Assembly: GCF_021390675.1 (NCBI RefSeq)
Contig: NZ_JAJEJV010000004.1
Coordinates: 3,596,001-3,660,000 of the forward strand
Length of the DNA stretch: 64,000 nucleotides
Direction: 5' to 3'
From: Dyella sp. 2HG41-7
Lineage (GTDB): Bacteria; Pseudomonadota; Gammaproteobacteria; Xanthomonadales; Rhodanobacteraceae
How positions within the stretch are numbered: the first letter of the stretch is position 1; each line of letters opens with the position of its first letter. Under the pieces are notes generated by a model that was given only the letters and a program-made list of their open reading frames with translations, searched no databases and was not told where the DNA came from. Positions 1 through 9,252 of the stretch are shown here, one piece after another. The position numbers were made by a program, and so were the translations under genes.

Positions 1-1132
1 CCGCCAGCGCGGAAAGCCATTCGCGCGCACGCGCCTGCGCGCTGTTCGCCGGACCGCTTTCGGTTTTGTACGCGCCGTGCGCAGCGACGCCACGCTCGGC
101 CACCGCATCCATTTCCTCGGTGCGGATTTGCACTTCGATCGGCGCGCCGAACGGCCCCAGCAACACGGTGTGCAACGACTGATAGCCGTTCGCTTTGGGA
201 ATCGCGATGAAATCCTTGAAGCGGCGATCCACCGGTTTGTACAACGCATGCACCACGCCCAGCGCCATGTAACAGCTCATCGCACTATCGGTCACGACGC
301 GGAAGCCGTACACGTCCATCAGCTGAGCGAAGCTTTTATGCTCGCTGCGCATCTTCGAGTAGATGCTCCACGGCGACTTGATGCGCCCGACCACGCGCAC
401 AGGAATGCGTTCTTCGACCAGGCGCGCCGTCAATGCGCCTTCGATGCGGCTCATCGCTTCGCGGCGATTGCCCAGCGCAGCGCGAATGCGTTCGCTGATC
501 ACGCGATAGCGGTCCGGATGCAGCGCACGGAAGCCCAGATCCTGCAGCTCCGCCTTGATCTTGTTCATGCCCAATCGCTGCGCGATGGGCGCGTAGATTT
601 CCAGCGTTTCGCGCGCGATGCGGCGACGCGATGGCGCGTCTTTGGCGCCGAGCGTGCGCATGTTGTGCAAACGGTCGGCCAGCTTGATCAAGATCACGCG
701 CAGATCGCGCGCCATCGCCAGCAGCATTTTGCGGAAACTTTCCGCGTCTGCTTCCTGGCGACTGGAAAACCGCATCTTGTCCAGCTTGGTGACGCCGTCG
801 ACCAGTTCGGCCACGGGTTCGCCGAATTCGCCCGCGAGTTGCGGCCGCGTGAGTTCGGTGTCTTCCAGCGTGTCGTGCAGGATCGCGGCGATGATGGTTT
901 CCGCGTCCATGCCGAACTCGGCCAGGATGCTGGCCACGGCGATCGGATGCGTGATGTACGGCTCGCCGCTCTTGCGCGTTTGCCCTTCGTGCGCGACGGC
1001 GCCCACCTGGTACGCGCGTACCACGCGTGCGACATGTTGCTCGGGCAGATAGGCGATGCGCTCTTTCAGCGCAAGCACATAAGGAGGCAGTGCGGACGTA
1101 TCCTCGGGTGCGGGATGCGTGGCCGCTGTCAT
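1..1132 (-). CDS. spoT: Bifunctional (p)ppGpp synthetase/hydrolase SpoT (N-terminal part; cut by window edge)
   Basis: Makes and degrades the alarmone (p)ppGpp in the cytosol. The first 377 codons are present; the TGS and ACT regulatory domains would lie left of base 1. The N-terminal HD hydrolase domain keeps the motif HDTLED near residues 86-91, preceded by GEPYITHP. The synthetase domain follows, with YGFRVV and the conserved run AIPKANGYQSLHT, then EVQIRTEEMD. Both catalytic halves look intact, which fits SpoT rather than RelA, whose HD motif is usually degraded. The chosen ATG at 1132 has no strong Shine-Dalgarno sequence. It lies 142 bp downstream of rpoZ on the same strand, the usual rpoZ-spoT arrangement, but gmk, which normally precedes rpoZ, is about 5 kb away. 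Confidence 0.95.
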   Translation of the reverse strand, partial: MTAATHPAPEDTSALPPYVLALKERIAYLPEQHVARVVRAYQVGAVAHEGQTRKSGEPYITHPIAVASILAEFGMDAETIIAAILHDTLEDTELTRPQLAGEFGEPVAELVDGVTKLDKMRFSSRQEADAESFRKMLLAMARDLRVILIKLADRLHNMRTLGAKDAPSRRRIARETLEIYAPIAQRLGMNKIKAELQDLGFRALHPDRYRVISERIRAALGNRREAMSRIEGALTARLVEERIPVRVVGRIKSPWSIYSKMRSEHKSFAQLMDVYGFRVVTDSAMSCYMALGVVHALYKPVDRRFKDFIAIPKANGYQSLHTVLLGPFGAPIEVQIRTEEMDAVAERGVAAHGAYKTESGPANSAQARAREWLSALA

Positions 1133-1274
1133 GGGTTCACGACGCCCGTTCAGGCGACCGCCTCATTATCGATGGGGAAACGGCAAGGACGAAGGCAGCG
1201 TGAGCGCAGTGCGCAGTTAAACGCTCCGGCGTTACCGGCGTGACGACGACACTGTCGACAGCCGCCTCCATCCA

Positions 1275-1565
1275 TCAGTCATCTCCGCCTTTGGAGAGAT
1301 CGTCGTCCACTTCCTGCGCCGCCCATTCCAGCGCTTCGCGTTCGGCGCGTTCGCGTTCGGCGCGGTCGATCTCGTCGATCGTCACCTGGTCGATGCGACG
1401 GTCGGCAATTTCACGTAGCGCCAACACGGTGGGCTTATCGTTGTCAGGGTTGACGGCCGGGTCGGCGCCGTTGGCGAGCTGGCGGGCGCGCTTGGTCGCC
1501 ATCAACACCAGTTCGAAACGGTTGTCGACCACTTCAAGGCAGTCTTCCACGGTAATGCGGGCCAT
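1275..1565 (-). CDS. rpoZ: RNA polymerase omega subunit
   Basis: Small subunit that helps assemble the beta' subunit of RNA polymerase and forms part of a ppGpp-binding site. The 96-residue protein starts [19 protein letters not shown] and carries the [11 protein letters not shown] helix typical of omega; the C-terminal third is acidic and charged, as in other gammaproteobacteria. The ATG is preceded by AAGGA at a good distance. It is followed on the same strand by spoT. The gene on its upstream side is the divergent mlaA instead of gmk, so its promoter must lie in the 200-bp gap 1566-1768. Confidence 0.95.
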   Translation of the reverse strand: MARITVEDCLEVVDNRFELVLMATKRARQLANGADPAVNPDNDKPTVLALREIADRRIDQVTIDEIDRAERERAEREALEWAAQEVDDDLSKGGDD

Positions 1566-1768
1566 GAGAAATCCTTAAACTATAGAAACTTATGCGGTCG
1601 TACAGTTTATCGGCCGGCCACTTGGCTGGCAACGCGATTGACTCTTATCATGCCGGTCCTTTGCGCGCCAGCTCGATCCAATCCGATTCAGCATTCATAA
1701 TGCGTGCACAATATAGAACTAAAAAGTACAATTTTTATCACTGACCCTTTGCAGCGGACCCCCAATCG

Positions 1769-2623
1769 ATGCCCTCCCTGCCCCGATTCGCTTCCCTAAT
1801 CCGACTTTTGCCCGCGGTCGCCATGATGACCCTGCTCGTGGGCTGCGCCATCGCGCCGCCCCGGACCGACGACCCGCTGGAGAAATTCAACCGCAAGAGC
1901 TACGCCTTCAACATGGCGCTGGACACGCATGTGCTGCGTCCGGTGGCCGTGGGCTACACCAAGGTCACGCCCAAACCGGTCCAGACCTCGGTCAGCAACT
2001 TCTTCACCAATATCAAGCTGCCGATCAGCATCGCCAACAACCTGCTCCAGGCGCGCCCGAGCGACGCCATCACGGACACGGGCCGCTTCCTGATCAATAT
2101 GACGGTGGGCGTGGCCGGCTTCTTCGATCCGGCCACGAAGATGCAGATTCCGATCAAGGAAACCGATTTCGGCATCACCCTGGCTCGCTGGGGCGTACCG
2201 GAGGGCGACTTCCTGATGGTGCCGCTGCTGGGCCCGTCCAACTTCCGCGACGTGTGGCAGTACCCGGTGGACGGTTACCTGTTCGATCCGCTCAGCTACT
2301 TCGAGCGTAACCACAAGTTCCACTACGGCCAGTATTACTTCCCGGAAGTGGTGTACTTCATCCAGATGCGCGCGCAGTTGCTCGACGCCGACAGCTTCCT
2401 GAAGACGGCCTACGACCCGTATGCCTTCGTGCGCGACGCGTGGCGCCAGAACCGCCTCAACAAGATCTACGACGGCAACCCGCCGGCGGACGTGATGCTG
2501 AAACTGCAGCAGGGCGGCAACGGATCGAACAACAACAATCAGAACTACGATCCGGAAGAACTGCTCAAGCAGCAACAGCAGTGGGAACAACAACAGAAGC
2601 AGCAGAAATCCGGCGGCGGCTGA
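1769..2623 (+). CDS. mlaA: Outer-membrane lipoprotein MlaA (VacJ)
   Basis: Outer-membrane component of the Mla pathway, which removes mislocalised phospholipids from the outer leaflet and hands them to periplasmic MlaC. The 284-residue protein has a lipoprotein signal ending in LLVGC (Cys28 lipidation site), then the family landmarks DPLEKFNRKSYAFN, FLINMTVGVAGFFDPA and GVPEGDFLMVPLLGPS. The C-terminal 40 residues are rich in Gln and Asn, an extension beyond the core fold. It is transcribed towards mlaB and the two share a two-way terminator. In E. coli mlaA lies apart from mlaFEDCB; here it is beside it. Confidence 0.95.
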   Translation: MPSLPRFASLIRLLPAVAMMTLLVGCAIAPPRTDDPLEKFNRKSYAFNMALDTHVLRPVAVGYTKVTPKPVQTSVSNFFTNIKLPISIANNLLQARPSDAITDTGRFLINMTVGVAGFFDPATKMQIPIKETDFGITLARWGVPEGDFLMVPLLGPSNFRDVWQYPVDGYLFDPLSYFERNHKFHYGQYYFPEVVYFIQMRAQLLDADSFLKTAYDPYAFVRDAWRQNRLNKIYDGNPPADVMLKLQQGGNGSNNNNQNYDPEELLKQQQQWEQQQKQQKSGGG

Positions 2624-2642
2624 GCGTAAGCAAGCCGCACAC

Positions 2643-2673
2643 AAAAAAAGGGGCTCATCGGAGCCCTTTTTTT
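2643..2673. terminator. Bidirectional intrinsic terminator between mlaA and mlaB
   Basis: A run of seven A, the stem GGGCTC/GAGCCC with a four-base loop, then seven T. The A and T runs on either side allow it to stop both mlaA (+) and the mla operon (-). Confidence 0.85.
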
Positions 2674-2697
2674 ATGCCTGTTTCGGTCGAACGACGA

Positions 2698-3006
2698 TCA
2701 GTGCAAGAAAGGCTCTACGCCGCAAACGCGCGCCAACGCCTGCATGCCTGCAGGCACGTGGCGCACCACCACGTGGCGTCCGTCGTTATCGGCTTCCGAC
2801 AGTGCCGCCAGCACGCACGCGAGACCCGCGCTGTCGCACGTGTCCACGTCGGAAAGATCCAACGTATGACGGTCGTTCTTTGCGAACGCGCTTCGCATCG
2901 CCTCAAGCGCGCCCGCCGCCGTGGCGAAATTCAGCGTGCCGGATACGGAAACCGTATCCGGCACGTCGGAACTGACCCGAAATTGGCCCGACTTACTTGG
3001 CGCCAT
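2698..3006 (-). CDS. mlaB: MlaB, STAS-domain subunit of the MlaFEDB phospholipid transporter
   Basis: Cytosolic STAS protein that binds the MlaF ATPase and supports assembly and activity of the complex. The 102-residue product has the STAS signature LDLSDVDTCDSAGLACV at about residues 49-65, including the conserved Asp-Ser pair. It is the last gene of the operon mlaF-E-D-C-B and its start overlaps the end of mlaC by 14 bp, suggesting translational coupling. Role taken from the E. coli system; sequence and position agree. Confidence 0.88.
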   Translation of the reverse strand: MAPSKSGQFRVSSDVPDTVSVSGTLNFATAAGALEAMRSAFAKNDRHTLDLSDVDTCDSAGLACVLAALSEADNDGRHVVVRHVPAGMQALARVCGVEPFLH

Positions 3007-3676
3007 TGCCTTTGTCTTCCTGTTCCATCTGCTGCAGCGCCTTGTCGCCCTGCGTTTCCAGCTCGGCGATCAGCTTGTCCAGACCTTCTTTCTTGATCTC
3101 GGCGTCGACCTGATTGCGATAGTTGGTGATGTAGGAGATGCCTTCGATGATCACGTCATACGCCTTCCACTGACCGTCGGCGGCCTGATGGAACACGTAG
3201 TTCACCGCAATCTGTTTCTTGTCGTCGGTAGTCACCTGGGTCTTCACCACCGTGTACTTGGGATTGAGCTCGCCGGCGAACGGCAACACTTTCACCGTGC
3301 CCTTGGTGTAGCTCAGCAAGCCTTCCGCGTAGCGGTTGGTCAGCGAGGTGTAGAACGCCTTGGCGAAGCGCGAACGCTGTTCCGGTGTGGCGTCGCGTGC
3401 GTGCATGCCCAACACGAGAATCGACGCCCAATCCGTATCGAAGTGCGGGAGGAAGATCTCGTTGATCTCGGCAACCAGCTTGGGTTTGTTGTTCTGCAGC
3501 TGCGCCTTGTGATCGGCAATCTGCGTATCGAGCTTGTTGGTGATGTCCTCCACGACGGCCTGCGGTGTGGCCGCATTGGACGTCGGCGCGCTGGGCGCGC
3601 TCTGCGCGAAAGCCGGCGCAGCAACGACGACGGTGCCCAGGGCGATGGCGGTGGCAATAGCCAAATGACGCAACAT
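2993..3676 (-). CDS. mlaC: MlaC, periplasmic phospholipid-binding shuttle (Ttg2D family)
   Basis: Carries phospholipid between the outer-membrane MlaA complex and the inner-membrane MlaFEDB complex. The start at 3676 (MLRHLAIATAIALG) is chosen because GAGGAG lies just upstream; it gives a clean Sec signal peptide ending APAFA and a 227-residue precursor. Mature protein shows the family pattern FLPHFDTDWASILVLG, then RFAKAFYTSLTNRYAEGLL and YDVIIEGISYITNYRNQ near the C terminus. The last 40 residues are charged (KEGLDKLIAELE). It follows mlaD by 23 bp. Confidence 0.92.
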   Translation of the reverse strand: MLRHLAIATAIALGTVVVAAPAFAQSAPSAPTSNAATPQAVVEDITNKLDTQIADHKAQLQNNKPKLVAEINEIFLPHFDTDWASILVLGMHARDATPEQRSRFAKAFYTSLTNRYAEGLLSYTKGTVKVLPFAGELNPKYTVVKTQVTTDDKKQIAVNYVFHQAADGQWKAYDVIIEGISYITNYRNQVDAEIKKEGLDKLIAELETQGDKALQQMEQEDKGNGAK

Positions 3677-3699
3677 GGATGACTCCTCGTAAAGCCGGA

Positions 3700-4575
3700 T
3701 CAATGTTTGCCGGCGGGCGGATTGGACGAACCGTTGCCACCGGCATTGTTGGTATTGCCGCTGGACGAACCATTTACCAGGAACTTGCCGATCAAATCTT
3801 CCAGCTGCATCGCCGACTGCGTCAGCACAAGCTGGTCACCGTTTTTCAACGAATTCGGCGAGCCACCCGGTTGGATCGCAACATACTGGCTGCCGATCAA
3901 ACCACTGGTGAACACGGCCGCCGCCGAATCGTCCGGAATCTGGTTGTAGCGGTTGTTGATGGTCATCGTGACGGTGGCGTCCAGTTTCACCGGGTCGGCC
4001 TTCACGTCCGACACACTGCCGATGGCCACGCCCGCCATCTTCACCGGCGCGCCGGCCGTCAGCGCGCCCACATTGGTGAAGTGCGCCGTGACTTTGTAGC
4101 TGCCGCCGATCGCATCGGCCGAACCGCCCGCGCCGAAGAATTTGCCGAGCATTTCTTCCAGCGGCTGCGTCGATTTGGTCAATCCGATGCTGCCACCATC
4201 GGCAAGATAATTCTTAGCATTGCCGTATTGCAGGCCGACATATTGATCGCCCAGCAAGCCGCTGGTGTAGATCACCGCGACCGAGTCTGCGGGAATCTCG
4301 TTGTATTTTTTGTCGATCTGCAATTTGACGTCCGCCACGTCTTTGCCAGGATCCAGCTTGATCGACTGCACCTGCCCCACGCGCACGCCCGCCACTTTCA
4401 CCGGCGCACGGTCTTTAAGCTGGCCGATGTTCGCGAACTGCGCGCTAACGGTGTAGCTGGCGCCCTGGTGCGTGTTGACGACCGAAGTCGTTTGCGTGGC
4501 CAGATAAACCAGTGCGGCGAAACCGAGCACGATAAACATGCCGGTGCCGACGGCGTAGGATTTTCTCTGGCTCAC
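3700..4575 (-). CDS. mlaD: MlaD with two tandem MCE domains
   Basis: Inner-membrane-anchored periplasmic subunit that forms the hydrophobic ring through which lipid passes. One N-terminal membrane helix (about residues 12-28) is followed by two MCE domains, roughly residues 41-119 and 160-238, each starting Y(T/K)V(S/T)A and containing G..V.PVK.AGV..G.V and YTSGLLGDQYV / FTSGLIGSQYV. Each domain is followed by a similar helix (PLEEMLGKFF and QLEDLIGKFL), so the whole unit of about 119 residues is repeated. Total 291 residues against about 183 in E. coli MlaD, which has a single MCE domain. The tail is low-complexity Gly/Asn/Ser. Its place between mlaE and mlaC identifies it as MlaD. Confidence 0.93.
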   Translation of the reverse strand: MSQRKSYAVGTGMFIVLGFAALVYLATQTTSVVNTHQGASYTVSAQFANIGQLKDRAPVKVAGVRVGQVQSIKLDPGKDVADVKLQIDKKYNEIPADSVAVIYTSGLLGDQYVGLQYGNAKNYLADGGSIGLTKSTQPLEEMLGKFFGAGGSADAIGGSYKVTAHFTNVGALTAGAPVKMAGVAIGSVSDVKADPVKLDATVTMTINNRYNQIPDDSAAAVFTSGLIGSQYVAIQPGGSPNSLKNGDQLVLTQSAMQLEDLIGKFLVNGSSSGNTNNAGGNGSSNPPAGKH

Positions 4576-4612
4576 GGCGTAGTCCTCAAAAAGAAACGAA
4601 TAGTCATGATGG

Positions 4613-5386
4613 TCACATCAGGAAAGCGGTGAGCACGAAATCCAGCGCGAGAATCGCAATGGACGAAGTCACAACGGTGCGCGTGGTGGCGTAGGCCACA
4701 CCTTCGCTGGTAGGCGGCGTGGTGTAGCCCTGGAATACGGCGATCAGCGATACCACCGCACCGAACACCACGCTCTTCCAGACGATGCCGTTGATCACGT
4801 CGTCCCACACATTGACGGTTGCGGTCATGTTCGACCAGAACGTGCCGTTGTCGACGCGCAGCCAATCCACCGCCACGATGTGGCCGCCGAAAATCGACAG
4901 CCCGCAGAACACGCAGCACAAGAGTGGCATCGCAATCAGGCCGGCCAGAAAACGCGGCGCGATGACATAGGCGATGGGATCCACCGCCATCATTTCCATC
5001 GCGGCGATCTGATCGGTCGCGCGCATCAAGCCGATTTCAGCGGTGATCGACGTACCGGCGCGGCCGGCGAACAACAGCGCCGTCACGACCGGCCCAAGCT
5101 CGCGATACACCGCCAGCGCCACCACCGAACCCGTCGCCGACGTACCGCCGAAAATCGCCAGCACGTGATAAAGCTGCAAGCCCAGCACCATGCCGACGAA
5201 CAGTCCGCACGTCATGATGATGGTGAGGCTCATCGCGCCGACAAACCACAACTGCCGCACCGTCTCTTGCGCATGCCGCATGCTGAGCGGAATGGCCGAA
5301 AGAATGCGCAGCAAGAAAAGACCGCAGCGGCCGATCTGCGCCAGCGATCCGACAACGATATTTTCGTGCTCTACTCGCGCGCTCAT
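4613..5386 (-). CDS. mlaE: MlaE, permease subunit of the phospholipid ABC transporter
   Basis: Integral inner-membrane subunit of MlaFEDB. The 257-residue protein has about five hydrophobic segments and the MlaE/YrbE signature ELGPVVTALLFAGRAGTS followed by AEIG and DQIAAMEMMAVDP. It ends in a hydrophobic segment (ILALDFVLTAFLM). Its start overlaps the mlaF stop by 4 bp (ATGA), so the ATPase and permease are translationally coupled. mlaD begins 37 bp downstream. Confidence 0.95.
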   Translation of the reverse strand: MSARVEHENIVVGSLAQIGRCGLFLLRILSAIPLSMRHAQETVRQLWFVGAMSLTIIMTCGLFVGMVLGLQLYHVLAIFGGTSATGSVVALAVYRELGPVVTALLFAGRAGTSITAEIGLMRATDQIAAMEMMAVDPIAYVIAPRFLAGLIAMPLLCCVFCGLSIFGGHIVAVDWLRVDNGTFWSNMTATVNVWDDVINGIVWKSVVFGAVVSLIAVFQGYTTPPTSEGVAYATTRTVVTSSIAILALDFVLTAFLM

Positions 5387-6219
5387 GCCGCACCTTCTTT
5401 GAAACCGAGGGCCTGCGCGTAATCGTCGGCCGGATATTGAAAGGGCACCGGGCCGTCCGGGTCACCGCCGAAGAACTGGCGGGTCCACGGCGAGCCGTCA
5501 TTGGCGATGGTTTTGGGATCGCCCTGCGCCACCACTTTGCCGTTGGCGATCAGATACACGTGATCGGCCACCTGCTTGATCGCTTCCAACTCGTGGGCCA
5601 CCAGCACGCTGGTCAAGCCCAGCGTTTCGTTGAGCGTGCGGATCAGCTTAAGCACCTGATTGAGCGCAATCGGGTCCAACCCGACGAACGGTTCGTCGTA
5701 AAGAATCAGCATCGGATCGAACACGATCGCGCGCGCCAACGCCACGCGACGCGCCATGCCGCCGGAAAGCTCGGTCGGCATCAGCGAGGCCGCGCCGCGC
5801 AAACCCACGGCTTGCAGCTTGGTCAGCACGATGTTGCGAATCAGCACTTCCGGCAACTTGGTGTGCTGGCGCAGCGGAAACGCGACGTTTTCGAACACGT
5901 CAAAATCGGTCAGCAGCGCGGAGTTCTGGAACAGGTAACCGATACGCTCGCGCAGCGCGAACAGCGCCTCGCGCGGAAGCGCCGCCACGTTCTGCCCGTC
6001 GACCAGAACTTCGCCCGCATCGGCACGCATCTGCCCGGTGATGTGCTTGAGCAAGGTGGTCTTGCCGGTGCCGCTGGGACCCATGATGGCCGTGACTTTG
6101 CCGCGCGGGATATCCAAGTCCAATTTATTGAACACGGTTTTGCCGTTGAGCACCGTGGTCAGGCCACGAATGCGCACCAGCGTACGATCGTCGGATTGGA
6201 CTTGTGCGGTATCGATCAT
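5383..6219 (-). CDS. mlaF: MlaF, ATPase subunit of the phospholipid ABC transporter
   Basis: Cytosolic ATPase that powers lipid movement through MlaE-MlaD. All nucleotide-binding motifs are present: Walker A GPSGTGKTT, Q-loop YLFQNSALLTD, signature LSGGMARRVALARA, Walker B MLILYDEP and the H-loop AHE. At 278 residues it is near family size. First gene of the operon mlaFEDCB; gmk lies 88 bp upstream on the same strand, so read-through from yicC-gmk is possible, though the gap also leaves room for a promoter. Confidence 0.96.
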   Translation of the reverse strand: MIDTAQVQSDDRTLVRIRGLTTVLNGKTVFNKLDLDIPRGKVTAIMGPSGTGKTTLLKHITGQMRADAGEVLVDGQNVAALPREALFALRERIGYLFQNSALLTDFDVFENVAFPLRQHTKLPEVLIRNIVLTKLQAVGLRGAASLMPTELSGGMARRVALARAIVFDPMLILYDEPFVGLDPIALNQVLKLIRTLNETLGLTSVLVAHELEAIKQVADHVYLIANGKVVAQGDPKTIANDGSPWTRQFFGGDPDGPVPFQYPADDYAQALGFKEGAA

Positions 6220-6307
6220 GGCCAGGGGGGTGGCAGGAAAGTGAAGACGTTAACTGAACTAGAGGCCTAATGCTATCCGGGCCAGTACAGTAATCGGGGT
6301 TTGGTGT

Positions 6308-6955
6308 TCAGGTTGCGGTCAAGAGTTCGCGAATCAAGCTTTCATGGCGCTGACACTGCAGCTCCGTGCGCAGGCGAACGGCCCGCACGATGGCTTGGAG
6401 GCCGTCCAACGCGTCCTCGAACCGGTCGTTGACGATGATGTAGTCGAACTCGTGGGCGTGGGCGATCTCGCCGCGCGAATTGCGCAGTCTGCGCTCGATG
6501 ACTTCCTCGCTATCCGAACCGCGGCCGCGCAAGCGACGCTCCAGTTCCGGCCGTGAAGGCGGAAGGATGAACACGCTGACGCAATCGGGTTTGGCCTTGC
6601 GAATCTGCGCGGCGCCTTGCCAGTCGATTTCCAGCAAGACATCGCGCCCTTGCTCCAGCAGTCCTTGCACGGTGTTGCGCGACGTGCCGTAAAAATTGCC
6701 GTGCACTTCGGCGTGCTCGAGAAAGATGCCTTCGGCCACCTCGCGCTCGAAATCCGCGCGCTCCACAAAATAATAGTGACGACCGTACTGCTCGCCTGGG
6801 CGCGGCGGACGCGTGGTATGCGAAATCGACAGCGAAATATCCGGCTCGCGCTCAAGCAACGCGTTCACGAGCGTCGATTTGCCCGCACCTGATGGAGCCG
6901 CAACGATAAAGAGTGTGCCTTCGACACGTTCCTTGTTGGCGGTGTGCGCACTCAT
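6308..6955 (-). CDS. gmk: Guanylate kinase
   Basis: Phosphorylates GMP to GDP with ATP in purine nucleotide metabolism. The 215-residue protein has the P-loop APSGAGKSTL at about residues 19-28, the GMP-binding stretch SISHTTRPPRPGEQ.G..YYFV and ILPPSRPELERRLRGRG. Its start overlaps the stop of yicC by 4 bp. In many gammaproteobacteria gmk is directly followed by rpoZ and spoT; here the mla operon and mlaA intervene. Confidence 0.97.
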   Translation of the reverse strand: MSAHTANKERVEGTLFIVAAPSGAGKSTLVNALLEREPDISLSISHTTRPPRPGEQYGRHYYFVERADFEREVAEGIFLEHAEVHGNFYGTSRNTVQGLLEQGRDVLLEIDWQGAAQIRKAKPDCVSVFILPPSRPELERRLRGRGSDSEEVIERRLRNSRGEIAHAHEFDYIIVNDRFEDALDGLQAIVRAVRLRTELQCQRHESLIRELLTAT

Positions 6956-7809
6956 TCGATGTTCTGCACTTGTTCGCGCATCTGCTCAATCAGGACTTTC
7001 AATTCCACCGCCGCGTTGGTGGTACGCGAGTCCACCGATTTGGAGCCCAAAGTGTTGGCCTCGCGATTGAATTCCTGCATCAGGAAATCCAGGCGACGAC
7101 CGACCGGCTCCTTCAAACCCAACACACGGCGCGTTTCGGCGATATGCGTGCTGAGGCGATCGAGCTCTTCGTCCACATCCGTACGGGTGACCTGCAGCAC
7201 CAGCTCCTGCTCCAAGCGACCCGGGTCGGCCGGCTGCTTCAGATCGGCTAGCCGCGATTCGAGTCGCGCGCGCAAGGCGGTGCGAATCTCAGGCATCCAG
7301 CCGCGCACGTCGGCGACGATGCGTTCGATCCCGTCAAGGCGTTCGCGCAGAATGTCCCCAAGCTTCGCGCCCTCGCGCTCACGCGTCGCCGTCAAGGCAT
7401 CCAACGCCCGATCCAGCACGTCCAGCAACGCGGCCTGCTGTGCGTCCTGGTCCGCTTCGGCGTGTTGAAGCACGCCGGGGAAACGCAACAGCTCGGTGAA
7501 TTCGATGCGCATGCGCGGGAAGCGGGCTTCCAGGTCCAGCGCCAGTTCGGACAGGCGTCCGATCATGGTGCTGTCCACCTGTAGCGATTCGCTGCACGAT
7601 TCCCCGCGACGCACGACCACGTCCACCTTGCCGCGCGATAAGCGTGCGGCAATGCGCTCGCGCATCGAAGATTCGAACACCCGCATGTCTTCCGGCATGC
7701 GCGGGCTGAGTTCCAGGTAACGATGATTGACCGCACGCAGCTCGCACGTCAGCGCCCCTACGGAGGTGTTGGCTTCGGCGGACGCGTAGGCGGTCATGCT
7801 GCGGATCAT
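6952..7809 (-). CDS. yicC: YicC family endoribonuclease
   Basis: Member of the YicC/YloC family, reported in E. coli as an endoribonuclease acting on small RNA. The 285-residue protein begins MIRSMTAYA, continues with [12 protein letters not shown], and ends with the conserved block [21 protein letters not shown] followed by [18 protein letters not shown]. It is divergent from rph with about 74 bp between the starts, the common yicC-rph arrangement, and is coupled to gmk by a 4-bp overlap. Confidence 0.94.
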   Translation of the reverse strand: MIRSMTAYASAEANTSVGALTCELRAVNHRYLELSPRMPEDMRVFESSMRERIAARLSRGKVDVVVRRGESCSESLQVDSTMIGRLSELALDLEARFPRMRIEFTELLRFPGVLQHAEADQDAQQAALLDVLDRALDALTATREREGAKLGDILRERLDGIERIVADVRGWMPEIRTALRARLESRLADLKQPADPGRLEQELVLQVTRTDVDEELDRLSTHIAETRRVLGLKEPVGRRLDFLMQEFNREANTLGSKSVDSRTTNAAVELKVLIEQMREQVQNIE

Positions 7810-7883
7810 GGAAACTCGGGTCCCGAACAGTAAGGAAAGGGGCCAATGGTAAACTGTACCGCCCTCACTTGCCCAATGAGCCT

Positions 7884-8610
<727 letters not shown>

Positions 8611-8612
<2 letters not shown>

Positions 8613-8627
8613 CGCCTTCGCGGCGTC
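8611..8627 (+). other. Small hairpin between rph and rdgB
   Basis: Overlapping the rph stop, GACGCC and GGCGTC form a short stem around TTCGC, followed by a weak pyrimidine stretch. It may slow or protect the rph 3' end; it is too weak to call a full terminator and rdgB probably remains co-transcribed. Confidence 0.35.
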
Positions 8628-8651
8628 TCTTTCACGCACGTCAAAAAGTTT

Positions 8652-9251
8652 ATGCAACGTATCGTTCTCGCCAGCAGCAATCGCGGCAAGCTCGCCGAAT
8701 TCAGCGCGCTGCTCGCCGACAGCCATTTCGAAGTGATCCCCCAGTCCGAATTGGGTGTGGAGGATGCCGAAGAAACCGGCCTCACCTTTGTCGAAAACGC
8801 GCTGCTCAAAGCGCGTCACGCGTCGCTCGCCACGGGCTTGCCCGCGCTAGCCGACGATTCGGGATTGTGCGTCGCGCATCTGCGCGGCGCGCCAGGTTTG
8901 TATTCCGCGCGCTACAGCGGCACGCACGGCGATTCCGCCGCCAACAATGCACGCTTGCTGCGCGAACTCGATGGCGTGACGGCCGAACAACGTGGCGCTT
9001 TCTTTATCTGCGTGCTCGCGCTGTTGTGGCACGCGGAAGATCCCGCACCGTTGATCGCGGAGGGACGCTGGCACGGGCGCGTACTGGACGCACCTCGCGG
9101 CGAGCGCGGCTTCGGCTACGACCCGTTGTTTCTGCCGCATGAGCAATCGCTGAGCGCAGCGGAACTCGAACCCGATGTAAAAAATCGCCTGAGCCATCGC
9201 GGGCAAGCTTTGACGAAACTGCACGCGCGCGTCGCCGAATTGAAGGCTTGA
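8652..9251 (+). CDS. rdgB: XTP/dITP pyrophosphatase (RdgB/HAM1)
   Basis: Hydrolyses non-canonical purine triphosphates (XTP, ITP, dITP) to monophosphates, keeping them out of DNA and RNA. The 199-residue protein starts with the substrate-binding loop VLASSNRGKLAEF, has ADDSGLCV with the catalytic Asp at about residues 73-80, PGLYSARYSG, and GFGYDPLF followed by KNRLSHRGQAL. The stop is one base from the hemW start, so the two are coupled; rph is 39 bp upstream. Confidence 0.97.
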   Translation: MQRIVLASSNRGKLAEFSALLADSHFEVIPQSELGVEDAEETGLTFVENALLKARHASLATGLPALADDSGLCVAHLRGAPGLYSARYSGTHGDSAANNARLLRELDGVTAEQRGAFFICVLALLWHAEDPAPLIAEGRWHGRVLDAPRGERGFGYDPLFLPHEQSLSAAELEPDVKNRLSHRGQALTKLHARVAELKA

Positions 9252-9252
9252 T

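Noticed and set aside
77-1243. Long plus-strand open frame opposite spoT
   Set aside because: It is the complement of a clear SpoT coding sequence, His/Arg-rich in composition and without any family resemblance.
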